Source: JAKLFA01 sp038222225
Lineage (GTDB): Bacteria; Omnitrophota; Gorgyraeia; Zapsychrales; JANLHA01
Length of the DNA: 64,000 bases
Reading direction: 5' to 3'
Assembly: GCA_038222225.1 (NCBI GenBank)
Contig: JBBRHV010000005.1
Span: 4,477 to 68,476, forward strand
Shown here piece by piece: positions 41,386 through 49,684 of this stretch. The stretch's first letter is position 1. Each line of letters begins with the position of its first letter. The notes beneath the pieces are model-generated. The model was not told the DNA's origin. It was given only the letters and a program-made list of their open reading frames with translations, and did no database searches. The position numbers and the translations under genes were made by a program.

Positions 41386-41631
41386 ATGTGTTTAGCGGTT
41401 CCCGGAAAAATTGTAGAGATCATCAATGACGATCCGCTGGAGCGCTCCGGAAAGGTCAGCTTCGGCGGCATTACCCGTGAAGTCAATTTGGCCTGTGTTC
41501 CTGAGGCCAACCCCGGCGAGTATGTTATTGTCCATGTTGGCATGGCCTTAAGCGTGGTTGATGAAGCGGAAGCACAGCAGATGTTAGAGTATATTCAGTC
41601 GGAAGACGACCTTCGCAAAGAGGGACTATGA
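41386..41631 (+). CDS. hypC: Hydrogenase assembly chaperone HypC
   Basis: Small chaperone that carries the Fe(CN)2CO unit with HypD to the large subunit. The 81 residues start MCLAVPGKIVEI, with the essential Cys2, and include GEYVIVHVGMALSVVDEAEA, both diagnostic. It overlaps hypD by four bases (ATGA-type junction). Confidence 0.96.
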   Translation: MCLAVPGKIVEIINDDPLERSGKVSFGGITREVNLACVPEANPGEYVIVHVGMALSVVDEAEAQQMLEYIQSEDDLRKEGL

Positions 41632-42716
41632 AATATATTGATGAATATCGAGATGCGGGGCTTGTGAAGACTCTGGCCGAAAAGGTGAGGCGCGTTGTGA
41701 CGCGGCCATGGACGATCATGGAAGTTTGCGGCGGGCAGACGCATGCCATTATCAAGTTCGGCATTGATCAGATTTTGCCTAAAGAAATCACGCTGGTTCA
41801 CGGCCCCGGATGCCCGGTGTGCGTGACATCCGTTGAGGCCATTGATCAGGCGGTGTTTATCGCAGCCCAGCCCAATGTGATTTTTTGTTCGTTCGGTGAC
41901 ATGTTGAGGGTTCCGGGAACAAAAAAAGATTTGTTGACCGTTAAAGCTGAGGGCGGGGATGTGCGCAGCGTGTATTCTCCGATGGACGCGGTCGCAATCG
42001 CTCAAAAAAATCCAGAGCGCCACGTTGTTTTTTTTGCTGTTGGATTTGAAACAACCGCTCCGGCCAACGCCAGCGCTATTCATTATGCGCAGGTGCATCA
42101 GGTGACAAATATGTCGTTTTTAGTTTCGCATGTTTTGGTTCCGCCGGTGATCGAGGCGGTTGTTTCATCAAAGAACAATCATATTCAGGGATTTCTGGCC
42201 GCTGGACATGTCTGCACGGTGATGGGCTATCATCAATACGAGCGTTTGGCGAGAGATTATCACATTCCGATCGTGGTGACCGGGTTTGAGCCGCTGGATA
42301 TTCTGCAGGGGGTTCTGGCGTGCGTGACCCAGCTTGAGAAGGGGGAGACGCGTGTTGAAAATGAATATGCCCGTGTTGTGCGCGCCGAAGGAAATCTGCT
42401 CGCGCAGGAGATCATGAAAAAAGTGTTTCAGCTTTCCGATCAGAAATGGCGGGGGTTGGGAGTTATTCCCGATAGCGGTTTAAAATTGGCAGACAGTTAT
42501 AACGCGTATGACGCACAAGTTGTGTTTGATGTCAGTCATATTCAGGCGGAGGAAAATCCGGAGTGTCAGGCAGGCCAGATTCTGCAGGGCTTGAAGAAGT
42601 CGGTGGAATGTCCGGCTTTTGGAACGCGTTGCACACCCGAGCATCCGTTGGGCGCGCCGATGGTGTCTTCCGAAGGCGCCTGCGCGGCGTATTATAAATA
42701 CAGGAAAAGACACTAA
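41628..42716 (+). CDS. hypD: Hydrogenase iron-cofactor assembly protein HypD
   Basis: [4Fe-4S] scaffold on which the Fe(CN)2CO moiety is built with HypC and HypE. The 362 residues contain MEVCGGQTHAI (Cys34), HGPGCPVCVT (Cys62, Cys65), FAVGFETTAPA, GFLAAGHVCTVMGY and a C-terminal cluster site CPAFGTRCTPEHPLGAPMVS...GACAAYY. All conserved motifs are intact. The last bases form part of an intergenic repeat. Confidence 0.97.
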   Translation: MKYIDEYRDAGLVKTLAEKVRRVVTRPWTIMEVCGGQTHAIIKFGIDQILPKEITLVHGPGCPVCVTSVEAIDQAVFIAAQPNVIFCSFGDMLRVPGTKKDLLTVKAEGGDVRSVYSPMDAVAIAQKNPERHVVFFAVGFETTAPANASAIHYAQVHQVTNMSFLVSHVLVPPVIEAVVSSKNNHIQGFLAAGHVCTVMGYHQYERLARDYHIPIVVTGFEPLDILQGVLACVTQLEKGETRVENEYARVVRAEGNLLAQEIMKKVFQLSDQKWRGLGVIPDSGLKLADSYNAYDAQVVFDVSHIQAEENPECQAGQILQGLKKSVECPAFGTRCTPEHPLGAPMVSSEGACAAYYKYRKRH

Positions 42717-42800
42717 GACACCGGGCAGTTTCTAGTGTTATAGTGTCTTAGCCCTGCGGAATTCGCAGAATTCCCGGGATTGGTCTCCCACGCAAAATAA
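42707..42800. repeat. Intergenic repeats after hypD
   Basis: AAGACACTA (42707-42715) and TAGTGTCTT (42741-42749) form an inverted repeat of the same unit seen after rny. A second near-palindrome, CTGCGGAATTCGCAG, follows at about 42754-42768. The remaining spacer up to hypE (42906) shows no ORF or known RNA. hypE may still be read through from hypD. Confidence 0.55.
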
Positions 42801-42905
42801 AATTTTGAATGGGACATTATCTTGGCAAATCTGTGATTTGCTCAAGGCTAAGACAAGCTTTCAGTTTGTGTAGGATATCCTGGTGTCTTTTATAAGGAAA
42901 CACAA

Positions 42906-43940
42906 ATGTTTAATTGTCCGATCCCGAAATCTGATCACGAAAAAATTTTACTTGGCCATGGTAGCGGCGGAGTCTTGATGCATCAGCTGATTGAAAAAGT
43001 TTTTAAAAAGACTTTTGAGAATCCGCTGCTTGCTCAAAATCATGACAGCACAGTTCTGGACTTTTCTGGAGCAAGGCTGGCCGTCACCACGGATTCCTAT
43101 GTTATTCATCCGTTGTTTTTTCCCGGCGGGGATATTGGTTCCTTGGCGGTGCACGGGACAGTGAACGATCTGGCCATGTCCGGCGCCAAGCCGCTGTATC
43201 TGACGGTGGGATTTATTTTGGAAGAAGGGTTTGCGGTCGAAGATTTGCGGCGCATTGTTCAGTCCATGCAGAACGCAGCAGAGGAATCCAATATTCAGAT
43301 CATTGCCGGCGACACCAAGGTCGTGGATCGCGGCAAAGGCGACGGGGTCTTTATTAACACAACCGGTATCGGAGTTGTTGAGCATGCCTTAAATATTTCT
43401 CCGCGCAGCGTTCAGCCTGGGGATGCGATCATTTTAAGTGGGGATATCGGTCGGCACGGCATTGCGATCATGGCCCAACGGGAAGGTTTGCAGTTTGAAT
43501 CCACCATTGAGAGTGATTCGGCATCTTTGTCAGCCATGATTCTTCCGCTTTTTCAAAAAAAGATTGATGTTCATTGTTTGCGTGATTTAACCCGTGGCGG
43601 GCTGGCCACCGCACTTAATGAGATCGCGCAAGATTCAGGTTTTCACATCACGATTGAAGAGAACGAAATCCGCGTGGAGGAACAGGTCCGCGGCGCATGT
43701 GAGATCTTAGGCCTGGATCCGCTTTATGTCGCTAACGAAGGGCGCTGCATTGTTTTTGTTCCGGCTGAGCAGGCCGCAGAGACGCTTTCCACTTTAAGGG
43801 AGCATCAGCAAGGCCGGCAGGCGGTCGCGATCGGCTGTGTCTCTGAGATACAAGACAAGCGGGTGACTTTAAAAAGTTCGCTAGGCACGGTCCGCATTAT
43901 TGATATGCTTTCCGGCGAACAGCTTCCGCGGATTTGCTGA
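42906..43940 (+). CDS. hypE: Hydrogenase maturation protein HypE
   Basis: Dehydrates the carbamoyl group received from HypF to a thiocyanate on its C-terminal cysteine, making the cyanide ligand. The 344 residues show the PurM-like ATP-binding fold (LGHGSGGVLMHQLI, TTDSYVIHPLFFPGGDIG, GTVNDLAMSGAKP, AGDTKVVDRG, DLTRGGLATALNE) and end in the essential PRIC. It completes the hyp set (A, B, C, D, E, F all present). Confidence 0.97.
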   Translation: MFNCPIPKSDHEKILLGHGSGGVLMHQLIEKVFKKTFENPLLAQNHDSTVLDFSGARLAVTTDSYVIHPLFFPGGDIGSLAVHGTVNDLAMSGAKPLYLTVGFILEEGFAVEDLRRIVQSMQNAAEESNIQIIAGDTKVVDRGKGDGVFINTTGIGVVEHALNISPRSVQPGDAIILSGDIGRHGIAIMAQREGLQFESTIESDSASLSAMILPLFQKKIDVHCLRDLTRGGLATALNEIAQDSGFHITIEENEIRVEEQVRGACEILGLDPLYVANEGRCIVFVPAEQAAETLSTLREHQQGRQAVAIGCVSEIQDKRVTLKSSLGTVRIIDMLSGEQLPRIC

Positions 43941-43965
43941 TTCAAAGGGCGCTGGTTTTTTATAC

Positions 43966-44014
43966 TTGACAAATGCAAAGAAAATTGTATACTTTAGCTA
44001 GTTAATCAACTTAG
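43966..44014 (+). promoter_or_regulatory. Promoter and possible operator of the sulfur operon
   Basis: -35 TTGACA at 43966-43971, 16-base spacer, -10 TATACT at 43988-43993. Immediately after the -10 lies an imperfect dyad, CTAGTTAATCAACTTAG (43998-44014), at the place expected for a repressor operator. Control by the Rrf2 protein encoded next is a reasonable inference. Confidence 0.65.
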
Positions 44015-44038
44015 TCTGGATTTTGTTGGGGAGGTAGC

Positions 44039-44461
44039 ATGCGTATTTCTGCCAAATGTGATTATGCCTGCCGGGCTTTGCTGGAGCTTTCTTTGCATTG
44101 GCCTAAAAAAGAGCCGTTGCAACTTCAGAATATTTCCGGTAAGCAAAATATTCCGGTCAAATATCTGGTTCAGATCTTTATTCAGCTCAAAAGAGACGGG
44201 CTTGTCGTAAGCTCCAGAGGAAAAGACGGAGGATATCTTTTAGGAAAAACGCCGGACGCGATAAGCTTGGGTGACGTTATGCGATGTATGGGAGGAGCGC
44301 TTTTATCGAGATCCGATGCTTTAAGGAAAGAACCGTCTGTTTTTAGTGGGGTATGGGATCAGCTTGAAGGAGCAATGACCACAGTGGTTGATCATGTCAC
44401 ATTTGAAGATATTTGTGCAAAAAGCCAAGAGAAAGATAAAATTTTAATTTTTCAGATATAA
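44039..44461 (+). CDS. Rrf2-family transcriptional regulator (CymR-like)
   Basis: A 140-residue winged-helix regulator beginning MRISAKCDYACRALLELSLHW, followed by the recognition-helix region SGKQNIPVKYLVQIFIQLKR and wing RGKDGGYLLGK, the Rrf2 pattern. The spaced cysteine triplet that holds an Fe-S cluster in IscR and NsrR is not present in its usual form, so it resembles cluster-free members such as CymR, the cysteine-metabolism repressor. As first gene of a sulfate-assimilation operon it is likely the local regulator; signal unknown. Confidence 0.85.
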   Translation: MRISAKCDYACRALLELSLHWPKKEPLQLQNISGKQNIPVKYLVQIFIQLKRDGLVVSSRGKDGGYLLGKTPDAISLGDVMRCMGGALLSRSDALRKEPSVFSGVWDQLEGAMTTVVDHVTFEDICAKSQEKDKILIFQI

Positions 44462-44516
44462 AAAAATTTTAACTTTAATATTACTAAAATAGTCAACAAG
44501 ATAAGGTAGGTGGAAA

Positions 44517-44738
44517 TTGGAAAATAAAATGCGCGCTTTGGCTAAAGCCATTACTTGGAGATTATTTGGGTTTATCTCAACTATCGTGATTGTTTATATA
44601 TATAGCAAGAACATAAAAGAAGCATTGATGGTTGGCGTAGGAGTCGATGGTGTAAAGGTGGTTTTGTATTATGTTCATGAGCGTATTTGGAATCGAGTCA
44701 ATTTTGGAAGAAAAATTATACCAGAATTCAATATTTAA
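44517..44738 (+). CDS. DUF2061 membrane protein
   Basis: A 73-residue protein with the DUF2061 pattern: ALAKAITWRLFGFISTIVIVYI and LMVGVGVDGVKVVLYYVHERIW, with two hydrophobic helices. DUF2061 proteins are often found in assimilatory sulfate-reduction operons, as here, but their function is not established. The TTG start (44517) follows AGGTAGGTGG; an ATG at 44529 without a ribosome binding site is the alternative. Confidence 0.8.
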   Translation: MENKMRALAKAITWRLFGFISTIVIVYIYSKNIKEALMVGVGVDGVKVVLYYVHERIWNRVNFGRKIIPEFNI

Positions 44739-44764
44739 GAAATTTAAAATAGGATTTTAGAGTT

Positions 44765-45496
44765 ATGAAAAAGGAAAACTTTTTAGAAATTAACAGAGAT
44801 TTTTCACAGCTGAGCCCAGAAGAAGTTCTTTCATGGGCGTTATCGAAATTTGACAAGGAGCGTTTGGCGTTTTCCTCAAGCATGGGGGCGGAAGATCAGG
44901 TAATCACGCACATGCTTAAGACCATGGGTTTGAGCATATCAATTTTTACAATTGATACAGGGCGCTTATATCCAGAAACGTATGATCTTATTAAGAGAAC
45001 AGAACAAAAATATGGTTTTCGTTACGATATTTTAGAACCAGAACAAACAAAAGTTAATGGCATGGTTTCTGAACATGGGGAAAATTTATTTTATGAAAGT
45101 TTAGAATTAAGAAAAATGTGCTGTCATGTAAGAAAACTGGAGCCTCTTCGCAAAAAAATGTTTACGCTTGATGCCTGGATTTGCGGATTAAGGAAAGAAC
45201 AATCCGTCACAAGGGCTGAGATTGGAAAAATTGAATGGGACGAAACATTTGGAGTTGTTAAAATCAATCCGCTTACGGATTGGACAGAAGATCAGGTTTG
45301 GTCTTATATTCGAAAGAACAATATCCCGTATCACGCACTTCATGACAGCGGATATCCCAGTATCGGATGTGCGCCGTGTACCCGGGCCATTCAGCCTGGT
45401 GAAGATGTCAGGGCAGGACGCTGGTGGTGGGAAAATCCCCAGAACCGTGAATGCGGTTTGCATAGGGGGCCTAAGAAAAAAGGAAATTTGCAATGA
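44765..45496 (+). CDS. cysH: Adenylyl-sulfate (APS) reductase, CysH family
   Basis: Reduces APS to sulfite and AMP. The 243 residues show the modified PP-loop FSSSMGAEDQV, the [4Fe-4S] ligands Cys119-Cys120 (MCCHVRK) and Cys202/Cys205 (GCAPCTR), and the catalytic Cys230 near the end (RECGLH). The CC...CxxC cluster set marks the APS-using type; PAPS-specific enzymes lack it. The gene overlaps cysD by four bases (ATGA). Confidence 0.95.
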   Translation: MKKENFLEINRDFSQLSPEEVLSWALSKFDKERLAFSSSMGAEDQVITHMLKTMGLSISIFTIDTGRLYPETYDLIKRTEQKYGFRYDILEPEQTKVNGMVSEHGENLFYESLELRKMCCHVRKLEPLRKKMFTLDAWICGLRKEQSVTRAEIGKIEWDETFGVVKINPLTDWTEDQVWSYIRKNNIPYHALHDSGYPSIGCAPCTRAIQPGEDVRAGRWWWENPQNRECGLHRGPKKKGNLQ

Positions 45497-46377
45497 TGGA
45501 CACATTAGCGCGCCTTGAAGCAAAAAGTGTTTATATTCTCCGTGAGGCCTATCGCGAGTTTAAACAGCTGGCCATGTTATGGTCAGTTGGGAAAGACAGC
45601 ACCGTCCTGTTATGGTTGACGCGTAAAGCTTTTTTTGGGCATGTTCCTATGCCATTGGTCCATATTGATACGCATTTTAAAATTCCAGAAATGATTGCTT
45701 ACCGGGACCGCTTGGCCGCCGAATGGCATCTGAATTTGATTTACGGAGAGAACGCCGAGGCCTTGGCGAATAAGGAGACGTTTCCCGACGGCAACGTAGA
45801 TCGTTTGACCTGCTGCCGGAAATTGAAAAGCGAAGCCCTTAAAAAAACAATTTCCGGAGAATGGCCGCGTTATCGTTTTGATCATAGTCTTGGAAAATAT
45901 GTGCAGGACGCCAATACGGAAGGGTATACTGGCGTTATTGTCGGCGCACGCGCAGATGAAGAAGGGAGCCGGTCTAAGGAGCGGTATTTTTCTCCACGCG
46001 ACCGGCAGAGCGACTGGGATGTGGCGGGTCAGCCGCCGGAACTTTGGAATCAATTTAAGACTGATTTTGCGCCGGGCACGCATGTTCGGATTCATCCTCT
46101 TTTAGATTGGACAGAGCTGAATATTTGGGAATATATTCAGAGAGAAAACATCCCGATCATTGATCTTTATTTTGACAAAGGAAAAGGCTTGCGGTATCGT
46201 TCTTTAGGCTGTGCCCCTTGCACGGGGACGGTTGTTTCGTCAGCCAAAAATGTCGCTGAGATTATTGAGGAACTTAAGAACGGAAAATTTGTAAATATTG
46301 CTGAACGTAGCGGCCGCGCTCAAGATAAAGAAGACGGCGGTGGATTAGAAACATTGCGTCGAGAGGGGTATATGTAA
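45493..46377 (+). CDS. cysD: Sulfate adenylyltransferase subunit 2
   Basis: Catalytic subunit of ATP sulfurylase, forming APS from sulfate and ATP. The 294 residues carry the PP-loop LWSVGKDSTVLLWL, HIDTHFKIPEM, CCRKLKSEALK, RADEEGSRSKER and LGCAPCTG, all typical of CysD. Length is normal (about 300). It overlaps cysH and is followed 2 bases later by its GTPase partner cysN. Confidence 0.96.
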   Translation: MMDTLARLEAKSVYILREAYREFKQLAMLWSVGKDSTVLLWLTRKAFFGHVPMPLVHIDTHFKIPEMIAYRDRLAAEWHLNLIYGENAEALANKETFPDGNVDRLTCCRKLKSEALKKTISGEWPRYRFDHSLGKYVQDANTEGYTGVIVGARADEEGSRSKERYFSPRDRQSDWDVAGQPPELWNQFKTDFAPGTHVRIHPLLDWTELNIWEYIQRENIPIIDLYFDKGKGLRYRSLGCAPCTGTVVSSAKNVAEIIEELKNGKFVNIAERSGRAQDKEDGGGLETLRREGYM

Positions 46378-46379
46378 TC

Positions 46380-48212
46380 ATGAAAAACACAACAGCCAGA
46401 ATATTGGAACCGACTCGTGGCGGGATTGAGAAAGAAGAGCAGATGACGATTGTCATCGTGGGGCATGTTGATCACGGAAAAAGCACGGTGATCGGCCGGC
46501 TTCTTGCAGATACGCGCTCGTTGCCCGAAGGCAAGCTTGAACAGGTGAAGCGAACGTGTGAAAGAAACGCAAGGCCGTTTGAATACGCCTTTCTTCTTGA
46601 CGCCTTAAAGGATGAACAGGCTCAGGGAATCACCATTGATAGTGCCAGGGTTTTTTTCAAAACGCAGAAGAGGAGATATATTATTTTTGATGCCCCTGGA
46701 CACATTGAGTTTTTGAAAAACATGGTAACCGGAGCGGCGCATGCTCAGGCCGCGCTTTTGGTTATTGATGCCCATGAAGGCATTAAGGAAAACTCCCGTC
46801 GGCACGGATATCTCTTGTCCATGTTAGGAGTTCGGCAGGTCAGCATTTTGGTGAACAAGATGGATCTTGTGGGGTGGAGCAAGGAAATTTTTGATGGTGT
46901 TGTTAAACAGTATTCAGAATTTCTTTTTTCCATCGGGGTTAAGCAGGTATCGTTTATTCCCATCAGCGCGTTTCACGGCGACAATCTTACCGAGAATTCA
47001 TCAAGCGCGGGCTGGTATTCCGGATTGACGGTCCTTCAGCAGCTGGATGCCTTTAACGTCCCACGGCCCTTGGAGGATTTGCCATTGCGGTACCCTGTGC
47101 AGGATATTTATAAATTTACCGAGGAGGGAGACGAGAGGCGCATCGTTGCCGGTACGATTGAATCAGGAACGGTTTGCGTGGGAGAGGACATCGTTTTTCT
47201 TCCGTCGAATAAAACGGCTGGAATTTTGTCAATCGAAGAGTTTAGCCGTCCACCTGCTGATAGTGCGCACGCCGGACAAGCGGTGGGGGTTACGCTGGAT
47301 ACGCAGCTTTACATTAAGCCCGGTGAGATCATGGTCAAAAAGACGGAGAGAAATCCATGCGTTTCAACTCGGTTTAAGGCAAATCTTTTTTGGTTGGGAA
47401 AAGCTCCGCTCATTAAGAATAAACGGTATTATCTGAAGTTGTCCACCGCGCGTGTACCGGCCCAGGTTTCCGAGATCTACACAGTTATTGATGCCGCGGA
47501 ACTTTCTACCACGGCACAAGACGGGCAGGTGAACACTAATGAGGTTGCGGAGATCGTTGTAGAGACTGAAAAGCCAATTGCTTTTGATCTTGCCGGAGAG
47601 ATCGAAGCAACGACACGTTTTGTGATCATTGATAATTATGAAATTTCCGGTGGAGGCATTATAACTGAGGCGTTGAAATCATCGGCCGAGGTCCTGAAAG
47701 AGCATGTTCGTCAGCGTGAATTTATCTGGGTTAGGGGAGAAATCAGGGCGGCAGAACGGCAAAAAAGCATCGGGCATGGAGCGGCTTTTGTTCTTGTAAG
47801 CGGGCCCCAGGACACAGGTAAAATCGCTGCGGCCAAGGCGATTGAATCCGTGCTGGTAAAGTCAGGCTATAACGCGTATTATCTTGGCGTTTCTAACCTG
47901 CTTTGCGGATTGGATGCCGATCTGCTGTTTAAATATGAAGATAAAGGAGAACATTTACGGCGTCTGGGAGAATTGGCGCACATTATGACGGATTCCGGTC
48001 TTATTTTTATAGCGACAGCATCAGATATCGATGAATATGATCTTGCGCGTTTACGGACATTAGCCGAACCGGTTAAGACATTAGCGATTCATTTTGGAAA
48101 AGAGGGAACAGGAGCTCTTGCTTCAGACGGATTTTTTTTGAACAACCCTTCCATAGATAAAGTGACGGCTCATGTTGTTGATTTGCTAAGAAAACATGAT
48201 ATTGTACCCTGA
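46380..48212 (+). CDS. cysN: Sulfate adenylyltransferase subunit 1 (CysN) fused to a degenerate APS-kinase-like domain
   Basis: GTPase subunit that drives APS formation by CysD. The 610 residues start with an EF-Tu-like G domain: P-loop GHVDHGKST (residues 28-36), FDAPGHIEF, VNKMDLVG. Domains 2 and 3 follow to about 440. From about 465 comes an APS-kinase-like domain, but its Walker A reads GPQDTGKI (475-482) with Ile where Ser or Thr is needed, and the DGDNxR motif is replaced by LGVSNLLCG. The kinase part is therefore probably inactive, consistent with an APS-using reductase next door. Confidence 0.92.
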   Translation: MKNTTARILEPTRGGIEKEEQMTIVIVGHVDHGKSTVIGRLLADTRSLPEGKLEQVKRTCERNARPFEYAFLLDALKDEQAQGITIDSARVFFKTQKRRYIIFDAPGHIEFLKNMVTGAAHAQAALLVIDAHEGIKENSRRHGYLLSMLGVRQVSILVNKMDLVGWSKEIFDGVVKQYSEFLFSIGVKQVSFIPISAFHGDNLTENSSSAGWYSGLTVLQQLDAFNVPRPLEDLPLRYPVQDIYKFTEEGDERRIVAGTIESGTVCVGEDIVFLPSNKTAGILSIEEFSRPPADSAHAGQAVGVTLDTQLYIKPGEIMVKKTERNPCVSTRFKANLFWLGKAPLIKNKRYYLKLSTARVPAQVSEIYTVIDAAELSTTAQDGQVNTNEVAEIVVETEKPIAFDLAGEIEATTRFVIIDNYEISGGGIITEALKSSAEVLKEHVRQREFIWVRGEIRAAERQKSIGHGAAFVLVSGPQDTGKIAAAKAIESVLVKSGYNAYYLGVSNLLCGLDADLLFKYEDKGEHLRRLGELAHIMTDSGLIFIATASDIDEYDLARLRTLAEPVKTLAIHFGKEGTGALASDGFFLNNPSIDKVTAHVVDLLRKHDIVP

Positions 48213-48234
48213 GGAAAGAGAGGGACTTCGTCAC

Positions 48235-48732
48235 ATGTCTGAAGGCAATGCGAAAAAAAAGCGAGTTGATCGTCCGATGCGCTTTCTTCCGGTGGGAATT
48301 GATATTAAAGGCAAAAAAATTCTTGTTTTTGGCGGAGGGCGGATTGCTTTGCAGAAGCTGCGCACGATCCTTCTTTTTAACCCAAAAGTCACGGTTGTGG
48401 CGCCGAAAATTTTATCCGAGATAAAGGACATGGGAGTAGATTGGGTGGAAGAAATTTTTAGCCGGAATCATCTGGCAGAAGCATTTCTTGTTTATGCGTG
48501 CACTTCGGACCCGGAAACAAACCGTGTCATCGCGAGTGAGGCCGGCGAGAGAGGAATTCTCTGTAATGTCGCCGACGATACGGATGCCTGCGCTTTTATT
48601 TCTCCCGCGGTTGCTGTGGCTGATGATCTGGTTATTTCGGTTAATTCTCAGGGAAGAAATCCAAATCTGTCTAGGGTGGTAAGAGATTTTATTAAGGAGA
48701 GCGTTGATGAATTTCTGCATGGTCGGGATTGA
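48235..48732 (+). CDS. Precorrin-2 dehydrogenase (Met8/CysG N-terminal type)
   Basis: NAD-dependent oxidation of precorrin-2 to sirohydrochlorin, with possible ferrochelatase activity as in yeast Met8. From ATG 48235 it is 165 residues, covering FLPVGIDIKGKKILVFGGGRI (Rossmann GGGxxA type), VTVVAPKI, YACTSDPETNRVIA, CNVADDTDACAFISPAV and ISVNSQGRNPNLSRVVRD. An upstream ATG (48196) lies within cysN and lacks a ribosome binding site. No separate sirohydrochlorin ferrochelatase is seen in the operon. Confidence 0.9.
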   Translation: MSEGNAKKKRVDRPMRFLPVGIDIKGKKILVFGGGRIALQKLRTILLFNPKVTVVAPKILSEIKDMGVDWVEEIFSRNHLAEAFLVYACTSDPETNRVIASEAGERGILCNVADDTDACAFISPAVAVADDLVISVNSQGRNPNLSRVVRDFIKESVDEFLHGRD

Positions 48733-49684
48733 TTATCATCAGGCGCCAGTGGCGGTGAGGGAGCGCGCTTTTCTTTCTCGGGATCGCGTCTCGGTAGTGG
48801 CGAGGGATCTTATGGCGCTGTTTAAGGCCCAAGGCGTTTTTATTTTATCGACCTGTGCCCGGACAGAGATATACGCGCAGGGAATCAGCGTGGAAGAATT
48901 GCAGTCGGCTTTTATCATGCTTTGCCAAGGAGAAAAATCTTTTTTAGAATTACGTCAAGGCAGGGATGCCATTGCGCATCTTTTTACGGTTGCTTCTGGG
49001 GCGGAATCTCCGGTTTTTGGTGATTCGAATATTGTTCGTCAGATCAAGGAAGCGTATTTTTTGGGGCGGGAAACAGGAACGTTGACCAGGCTTCTTTCCC
49101 GGGTTTTGGAAAGGACGTTGTGCGCGGGTCGAGATATACGCAGGGCGTTGCAGCTCACACAGAGAGAAGGGGATGTTGCTGTTCGGGCAATTCAGCTGGC
49201 GATTCAAAAACATAAGGGCCTGAAGGGAAAAAATATTTATGTGATTGGGTGCGGCGTGGTCGGACAGTCTTTGATCGAAGAGCTGTGTCAGCAACGGGCA
49301 CGGATTCAGATCGTAGCCAACCGACGGCATGATCGGGCGTCGTTCATCGCGCAGGAACATGGCTGTTTGGCAGTACGCTTTGAAGATTTTTATAACGGTT
49401 TAGCCGAAGCAGATCTGATTTTTAGCGCCACCAACAGCCCTCATTATGTTGTATCTAGGGATATGTTTGAGCGCAGGGTTCCTGCGGATAAAGAAATGGT
49501 TATTTTTGATTTGGCGGTCCCGCGGGATATTGACAATAACATTGAGGGGTTTTCGGGGGTTAGGATTTATACCATTGACGACATAGGAGCTCCGGGAGAG
49601 GAAAGGCTTGTTTCCCAGGCTCGGCATATTGCACATTGCAAAGCAAAGGCGTTTTTTGCCAGGGAGAAGATCCATGCGGTTTAG
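48707..49684 (+). CDS. hemA: Glutamyl-tRNA reductase (C-terminal domain absent)
   Basis: First step of C5 tetrapyrrole synthesis: glutamyl-tRNA to glutamate semialdehyde. From ATG 48707 (AAGGAG 7 bases upstream) it is 325 residues. Catalytic Cys50 lies in FILSTCARTEIYA (family usually STCNRTE). VFGDSNIVRQIKEAY and the NADPH Rossmann site YVIGCGVVGQSL follow. The family is normally about 420 residues; the C-terminal helical dimerisation domain is missing and hemC starts within the last bases. The start overlaps the met8 gene by 26 bases. Confidence 0.92.
   Translation: MNFCMVGIDYHQAPVAVRERAFLSRDRVSVVARDLMALFKAQGVFILSTCARTEIYAQGISVEELQSAFIMLCQGEKSFLELRQGRDAIAHLFTVASGAESPVFGDSNIVRQIKEAYFLGRETGTLTRLLSRVLERTLCAGRDIRRALQLTQREGDVAVRAIQLAIQKHKGLKGKNIYVIGCGVVGQSLIEELCQQRARIQIVANRRHDRASFIAQEHGCLAVRFEDFYNGLAEADLIFSATNSPHYVVSRDMFERRVPADKEMVIFDLAVPRDIDNNIEGFSGVRIYTIDDIGAPGEERLVSQARHIAHCKAKAFFAREKIHAV

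Noticed and set aside
40845..41543. 232-codon minus-strand open frame over the hypF end and hypC
   Set aside because: Proline- and serine-rich shadow translation across two confident genes.
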